Source: an uncultured bacterium (lineage in GTDB: Bacteria; Bacillota; Clostridia; Oscillospirales; Oscillospiraceae). From it: a stretch of DNA of 10,264 bases. Made by a program: the position numbers and the translations under genes. A model generated the notes under the pieces. The model was not told the origin of the DNA. It made no database searches and was given only the letters and a program-made list of their open reading frames with translations. The stretch lies in the NCBI GenBank assembly GCA_905214155.1, contig CAJMLC010000059.1, positions 1 through 10,264 of the forward strand. Reading direction: 5' to 3'. This document shows positions 7,264 to 10,264 of the stretch, piece after piece (within the stretch, counting starts at the first letter, position 1; each line of letters starts with the position of its first letter).

Positions 7264-7291
7264 GAACCGCCCAATATGCATCAGGCGGTTC
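7264..7291 (-). repeat. Intercistronic hairpin between PTS EIID and aldolase genes
   Basis: GAACCGCC and GGCGGTTC form a perfect 8-base stem around a 12-base loop, in the 84-base gap between the EIID stop and the aldolase start, the largest gap in the operon. In the mRNA it is followed, about 12 bases later, by TATATTTTTG, so it could act as a leaky terminator or as a 3' barrier that stabilises the upstream transporter message. The role is inference. Confidence 0.6.
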
Positions 7292-7310
7292 TCAGCTTTC
7301 TGTATGTGTA

Positions 7311-8162
7311 TCAGCCAAGGACTCCGATCAGACTGCCGACAAGGGCAATCGCAAACAGGACCCAGACCAATGCGCTGTACTTTCTGCCGCCCTTGGAGAG
7401 GTACCAGTAGATACCGAACACTGCGCACAGCGGGAGAAGGCCGGGAATGATGCCGTCCAGAAGATCCTGAACAACGACTGCCTTTGCCGCATTTTCCATC
7501 TGGAACGACAGAGGGGTCTTGACCTTGACATAGCTGCTGGACAAAGCGCCCATCATAAACATGCCTAATATGCCTGTGGCGTTTATGATCTTGGCAAAGA
7601 CGCCGCTTCTGAGAACCTTTGTGACCGCGTCGCGGCCGATGTCATAGCCGAGCTTGAGCATGTAGTAGCCGACAATGATCATGATCGTCGGGTACAGCAG
7701 CGGGAAGAAGGCGCCGATGGCATTGCCTGCAAGCGCCAGCGTACATGCGATGGCGAGGATGGTCGACTTGAGGGTAGAACGGATCAGGGAATCGCCGATG
7801 CCCGCCATCGGGCCCATCAGGCCGGTCTTGATGCCGGTGATCGCCTCGGCCGGGATATTTTCGCCCTGAGCCTTCTTTTCCTCCATGGAAAGGACGATGC
7901 CGCAGATGACAGAGCCGATGGTCGATTCGGTGTTGTAGAACTGAAGATGGCGCTGAAGCGCTTCAATGTATTCTTCCTTACGGTCGCCGTACCATTTTTT
8001 CAGGTGCGGAGCCATGGTGATACAGAAGTTCAGAGCCTGCAATCTCTCATAGGAGTTGCTCATCTCGTTCGTGATGTAGAGGCGCAGATAGGTGCGGAAC
8101 AGTTCTTTGTTCGTCAGGCGCTTGCCCTCGGCAAGGCCGGTGTTCTTTGCAGTATCAGCCAT
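7311..8162 (-). CDS. PTS system mannose/fructose/sorbose family EIID component
   Basis: EIID is one of two membrane subunits of mannose-family PTS permeases and forms the channel with EIIC. The 283-residue protein has a soluble amphipathic N-terminal half with NMxNSYERLQ-type sequence, the segment HLQFYNTESTIGSVICGI (about 72-89), and the family signature GLMGPMAGIGDSL (114-126), then hydrophobic segments at about 134-153, 155-170, 195-207, and a C-terminal pair after 235 ending in a hydrophobic tail. The start at 8162 is preferred over the ATG at 8183 because AGGAGG lies 9 bases upstream of it, inside the end of EIIC; the two genes overlap by 8 bases, which suggests translational coupling and equal subunit amounts. 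Confidence 0.95.
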   Translation of the reverse strand: MADTAKNTGLAEGKRLTNKELFRTYLRLYITNEMSNSYERLQALNFCITMAPHLKKWYGDRKEEYIEALQRHLQFYNTESTIGSVICGIVLSMEEKKAQGENIPAEAITGIKTGLMGPMAGIGDSLIRSTLKSTILAIACTLALAGNAIGAFFPLLYPTIMIIVGYYMLKLGYDIGRDAVTKVLRSGVFAKIINATGILGMFMMGALSSSYVKVKTPLSFQMENAAKAVVVQDLLDGIIPGLLPLCAVFGIYWYLSKGGRKYSALVWVLFAIALVGSLIGVLG

Positions 8163-8910
8163 TGATCGCAGCCTCCTTTTCATTTTTACTTCCGAAGTAC
8201 GCGATCAGCGCGGCGCAGGTGCCAAAGATCGCAGCGGCCATGGTGCTGATGCCGAGATACTGAACGGCAAAGAAGCCGATGAAGAAGTAGGGCAGCAGCT
8301 TGGCATTGCCGATGGACTTGAGAATGATCGCGAAGCCGATCGCCGGCATCAGGCCGCCAGCAACGGACAGTCCGGTGGTGACGAACGTGGGCAGGATGTC
8401 CAGGATCTTGTAGACTGCGTCAGAGCCGAGCTGAAGCAGAACAAAAACGGGGATAAAGCGGATGACAAACGTGACTGCCAGAGGATACCACGTACCGCAG
8501 AGATAGATGCCCTTTTCATTGCCCTCTGCCGCGTACTTGTCTGCCTTGTGAAGGAAGAAGATGTTGCTGGTGCGGCGGATCTGGTCGATGAACACGCCCA
8601 GAAGGCCGAACGGGACAGCCAGTGAGACCGCCATTTCCGCACTCAGTCCACCGGCCAGTGCCAGCGGAATGGCAACGGAGCTTGCCATGATCTCATCGGA
8701 GGGGATCTGGCCAGCCGGTGCGACAACACCCAGATATACGAGGTTGATCGAGGCGCCGATGATCAGACCGGTCATCACATCGCCGTACACCAGACCGCAG
8801 ATGAATCCGATGAATACGCCGGAGCCAAGCGAGTGGTAGGTGCCGGAACCGACGCGGCAGGTGCCGATGAAGTAACAAAGGCCGCCTGCAATTGCTAACG
8901 CTAGTGTCAT
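8155..8910 (-). CDS. PTS system mannose/fructose/sorbose family EIIC component
   Basis: A 251-residue polytopic membrane protein, the sugar-translocating partner of EIID. Hydrophobic segments are visible over most of its length (starting LALAIAGGLCYFIG, then about 30-60, 78-105, 140-160, 175-200, 205-240), and the loop GASINLVYLG…PAGQIPSDE (about 52-72) matches the conserved substrate-region loop of the family. The C-terminus is short and charged. The Shine-Dalgarno GAGGAG lies about 10 bases before ATG. It begins 63 bases after the EIIB stop, across a short palindrome, and overlaps EIID by 8 bases. Specificity within the mannose/sorbose/fructose/amino-sugar range cannot be assigned. Confidence 0.95.
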   Translation of the reverse strand: MTLALAIAGGLCYFIGTCRVGSGTYHSLGSGVFIGFICGLVYGDVMTGLIIGASINLVYLGVVAPAGQIPSDEIMASSVAIPLALAGGLSAEMAVSLAVPFGLLGVFIDQIRRTSNIFFLHKADKYAAEGNEKGIYLCGTWYPLAVTFVIRFIPVFVLLQLGSDAVYKILDILPTFVTTGLSVAGGLMPAIGFAIILKSIGNAKLLPYFFIGFFAVQYLGISTMAAAIFGTCAALIAYFGSKNEKEAAING

Positions 8911-8942
8911 TCAGTTTTCACTCCTCTTTCTTGTTTATTTCA

Positions 8943-8956
8943 CCGGCCATGGCCGG
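8943..8956 (-). repeat. Perfect 14-base palindrome between EIIB and EIIC
   Basis: CCGGCCATGGCCGG is a perfect palindrome; as RNA it folds into a 5-base GC stem with a 4-base loop. It lies between the EIIB stop (8974) and the EIIC ribosome binding site (~8921-8926), so it does not occlude translation start. It may be an mRNA processing or stability element, or just a GC-rich coincidence. Confidence 0.5.
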
Positions 8957-8973
8957 AGGAAATACGCGGATAC

Positions 8974-9474
8974 TCAGGAAAGAGCAAAATTGTATTTGCT
9001 CAGGATCTTGTCGAGGCTCGCCTTCGACTCATCGGGAACCAGATGGAAATAAACGTCCACACCGGCGTCGCTCATCTCCTTGAGCGTTTTGGCATCCTTA
9101 TTGTCCAGCGCGATGGCGCCGAATACATTGATGCGGTTGGGTCCGGCGCCGAGTCCGCCGATCTGCAGATGCGGCATGGGCATGCCGTTTTTAAAGCAGT
9201 AGTAAGCGTCCTCCACATTCTTCAGCAGGATCAGGATCTTTTCATTTCCGGAATCCAGCGCCTTGAGCTTTGCGATCGCATCGTCCTTTGTCATAGTCTC
9301 GATCTCTACGCCGACCGGAGCGGACATACGGTAGATATCCGCCAGGAACGGATCGAATGCGATCTCGTCGTTGATCGCAAGGATCTTATTTGCGCCCGTG
9401 CGCTTGAGCCATTTTACAATGACCTGCCCGTGAATCATACGAAAATCCACACGGATCAGTTCGACTTTACTCAT
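8974..9474 (-). CDS. PTS system mannose/fructose/sorbose family EIIB component
   Basis: EIIB accepts phosphate from EIIA on a histidine and passes it to the incoming sugar. The 166-residue cytoplasmic protein has the family phosphorylation site RVDFRMIHGQV with H15, and IGGLGAGPNRINV (about 105-117) matching the conserved glycine loop of mannose-type EIIB. Length is normal. The common site pattern is RIDDRLIHGQV; the F in place of the second D is a mild variation. Its ATG overlaps the EIIA stop by four bases (ATGA), and AGGGAG lies 7 bases upstream within EIIA. It is encoded as a separate protein, not fused to EIIA as in E. coli ManX. Confidence 0.95.
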   Translation of the reverse strand: MSKVELIRVDFRMIHGQVIVKWLKRTGANKILAINDEIAFDPFLADIYRMSAPVGVEIETMTKDDAIAKLKALDSGNEKILILLKNVEDAYYCFKNGMPMPHLQIGGLGAGPNRINVFGAIALDNKDAKTLKEMSDAGVDVYFHLVPDESKASLDKILSKYNFALS

Positions 9475-9872
9475 TTTTCTGCTCCCTTCATTTGAATCAC
9501 CCTTCCCGTCGAGGGAAGCATCGAAACCAGATGTGTGCCAAGCTCCTGATAGTCCATATCCGTTCTGGACTCACTGGCTTCGATCAGCATCGGCAGGTTC
9601 ACGCCCGTTACAACTGTTACCGGATATTGTGCCGACAGCCGCGCCATGACATTCAGCGGGGTGCCGCCTGCAATGTCGACCAGCGCGACCGCAGCCGAAC
9701 AGGATGCCAGCAGCGGTTCGATCTGTCCCTTCAGGTCGTCCGGCTCCATTCCCGGCAGCAGGCAAAACGTCGTTACATCGTCCATCGGGCCTGCGATCAT
9801 CTCAGCGGACTCCTTCAGCTTTTCACTGAAATATCCGTGCGTGCAGAGAATGATTTTCTCCGCTATTTGCAT
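9471..9872 (-). CDS. PTS system mannose/fructose family EIIA component
   Basis: EIIA receives phosphate from HPr. The 133-residue protein begins with IILCTHGYFSEKL, giving the phosphorylated histidine H12, and contains VDIAGGTPLN (D66 onward), matching the conserved Asp loop of mannose-type EIIA (DLWGGSPFN in E. coli). Length equals a free-standing EIIA domain. AGGAAG lies 7 bases before the ATG at 9872. It is the first gene of the operon, about 32 bases downstream of the predicted transcription start. It should be the direct partner of the Arg46 HPr encoded later in the same operon. Confidence 0.95.
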   Translation of the reverse strand: MQIAEKIILCTHGYFSEKLKESAEMIAGPMDDVTTFCLLPGMEPDDLKGQIEPLLASCSAAVALVDIAGGTPLNVMARLSAQYPVTVVTGVNLPMLIEASESRTDMDYQELGTHLVSMLPSTGRVIQMKGAEK

Positions 9873-9910
9873 GAGGTCACTTCCTTTCTCTCCGCGGTCG
9901 TTGTATGCTC

Positions 9911-9939
9911 ATGATATCAGCTCGGTGTTTTTTTGTCAA
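9911..9939 (-). promoter_or_regulatory. Sigma-A promoter of the PTS operon
   Basis: On the minus strand TTGACA (9934-9939) and TATCAT (9911-9916) are separated by exactly 17 bases, a near-consensus housekeeping promoter. Transcription would begin near 9904, giving a leader of about 32 bases before EIIA. No sigma-54 type -24/-12 element was seen, so LevR-style control typical of some mannose-PTS operons is not indicated. Confidence 0.8.
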
Positions 9940-9963
9940 AAGGTCTAAATTTATGTTGTCAAA
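9933..9963. repeat. Direct repeat TTGTCAAA overlapping the operon -35, possible operator
   Basis: The 8-mer TTGTCAAA occurs at 9933-9940 and 9956-9963, 23 bases apart (about two helical turns). The first copy is the -35 box itself read in reverse. A protein binding both copies would block or assist RNA polymerase at the PTS promoter. The second copy could also be chance in AT-rich DNA. Confidence 0.4.
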
Positions 9964-10007
9964 TCTTTCGTTGCTTGTTATTCCTGTATAACTTCGCCTT
10001 TTTTCCT

Positions 10008-10035
10008 CTTGTGTGACCGTGTTCAGGCTTGTGTG
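10008..10035. repeat. Direct repeat CTTGTGTG upstream of the operon promoter
   Basis: CTTGTGTG occurs at 10008-10015 and 10028-10035, 20 bases apart. A related GTGTGCA recurs in the palindrome at 10092-10101. Positioned 70-100 bases upstream of the PTS promoter -35, it could be an activator site. No regulator family is assigned. Confidence 0.35.
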
Positions 10036-10091
10036 CAAATATCCTCGTCCGGCATTGAAAATTGAAGCACAGATCACGCTGTTCTGTTTTA

Positions 10092-10101
10092 GTGTGCACA
10101 C
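10092..10101. repeat. Palindrome GTGTGCACAC in the divergent control region
   Basis: A perfect 10-base palindrome centred between the two divergent promoters. Together with the nearby GTGTG repeats it is a candidate binding site for a dimeric regulator. It is short enough that chance cannot be excluded. Confidence 0.35.
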
Positions 10102-10128
10102 ATCTGTTTCTTTCATTTTTCGGATTAT

Positions 10129-10167
10129 TTACACAAAATTTTGATGCTATTTCGCAAATTACACAAA
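10129..10167. repeat. Direct repeat TTACACAAA upstream of the divergent gene promoter
   Basis: TTACACAAA occurs at 10129-10137 and 10159-10167, 30 bases apart, the second copy ending 11 bases before the -35 box of the plus-strand promoter. Such spacing, close to three helical turns, fits a regulator site for the divergent gene. The palindrome CAAAATTTTG (10134-10143) overlaps the first copy. Confidence 0.35.
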
Positions 10168-10178
10168 GAATATGGCAC

Positions 10179-10207
10179 TTGACTTCAAAAGTTGTATATT
10201 TTATAAT
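10179..10207 (+). promoter_or_regulatory. Sigma-A promoter of the divergent gene
   Basis: TTGACT (10179-10184) and TATAAT (10202-10207) are separated by exactly 17 bases. Transcription would begin near 10214, giving a leader of about 23 bases that contains the ribosome binding site GAGGT before the ATG at 10237. Confidence 0.8.
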
Positions 10208-10236
10208 ATTTTTATCTTGAAACAGTGAGGTGTGTC

Positions 10237-10264
10237 ATGGAACAGCCATCCCTGTCTGAAAAGC
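10237..10264 (+). CDS. Start of a divergent gene, cut by the window end (possible regulator)
   Basis: An ATG at 10237 follows GAGGT by 5 bases and lies just downstream of a consensus promoter. Only nine full codons are present (MEQPSLSEK), too few to assign a family. Divergent orientation from a sugar PTS operon, across a shared control region, makes a transcriptional regulator likely, but that is inference from position only. Confidence 0.6.

Noticed and set aside
7227..7274. 16-residue N-terminal extension of the aldolase
   Set aside because: It would cross the intergenic hairpin and precede the clear GGAGG site; family proteins start at the later methionine.
9877..10116. 79-residue minus-strand frame upstream of EIIA as a leader protein gene
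   Set aside because: It spans the operon's promoter and repeats, has no recognisable domain and no clear ribosome binding site; the sequence behaves as control DNA.
9873..10236. Sigma-54 promoter and LevR-type control of the mannose-family PTS
   Set aside because: TGGCAC is present at 10173-10178, but no matching -12 element with correct spacing and it faces the divergent gene; a good sigma-A promoter explains each direction.
1..10264. Alternative genetic code with TGA read as an amino acid
   Set aside because: TGA is the natural terminator of several complete genes here (EIIA, EIIC, the MtlD-like and zinc dehydrogenases, EI, HAD), with the next gene starting at or just after it.
1..10264. 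CRISPR arrays, tRNA, rRNA or riboswitches
   Set aside because: No regularly spaced repeats, cloverleaf sequences or known aptamer patterns were seen; the operon leader is only about 32 bases.

Overview
The window looks like a GC-rich anaerobic Firmicute, probably a clostridial gut bacterium of the Oscillospiraceae/Ruminococcaceae type. The basis is the Gram-positive Shine-Dalgarno sequences (AGGAGG-like before nearly every gene), the mannose-family PTS with cytoplasmic EI and HPr, and a type I methylase and an IS1182-like remnant of the kind common in that group. The taxonomic call is inference. TGA is used as a normal stop by many genes here, so the code is standard.

Left end (1-1640, plus strand): a decayed accessory region. 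It starts inside hsdM, the type I restriction-modification methyltransferase gene, which is interrupted by one in-frame TGA where homologues carry a cysteine codon. A small AT-rich gene for a single-pass membrane protein follows. Its 3' end runs into the antisense of a truncated IS1182-type transposase, and the outer end of that IS remnant is marked by two strong hairpins. No hsdS or hsdR is visible.

Main body (1640-9939, minus strand): one compact ten-gene operon, read right to left. Order: PTS EIIA, EIIB, EIIC, EIID (mannose/fructose/sorbose family), class II ketose-bisphosphate-type aldolase, zinc-type medium-chain dehydrogenase, MtlD-like polyol dehydrogenase, HPr, Enzyme I, and HAD phosphatase. 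Genes overlap or lie 11-84 bases apart, and a consensus sigma-A promoter (TTGACA-N17-TATCAT) precedes EIIA. The operon is a nearly self-contained phosphorelay (PEP to EI to HPr to EIIA to EIIB to sugar) plus catabolic enzymes. The likely logic is import and phosphorylation of a polyol or sugar derivative, oxidation to a ketose phosphate by one or both dehydrogenases, and aldol cleavage to triose units. The substrate cannot be read from sequence. The HPr has Arg at position 46 instead of the regulatory Ser, so the dedicated phosphorelay may be uncoupled from HPr kinase control.

Right end (9873-10264): a 364-base AT-rich divergent control region with one good promoter for each direction and several short direct and inverted repeats that could be operators. 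It is followed by the first nine codons of a divergent plus-strand gene, presumably the operon's regulator by position only.
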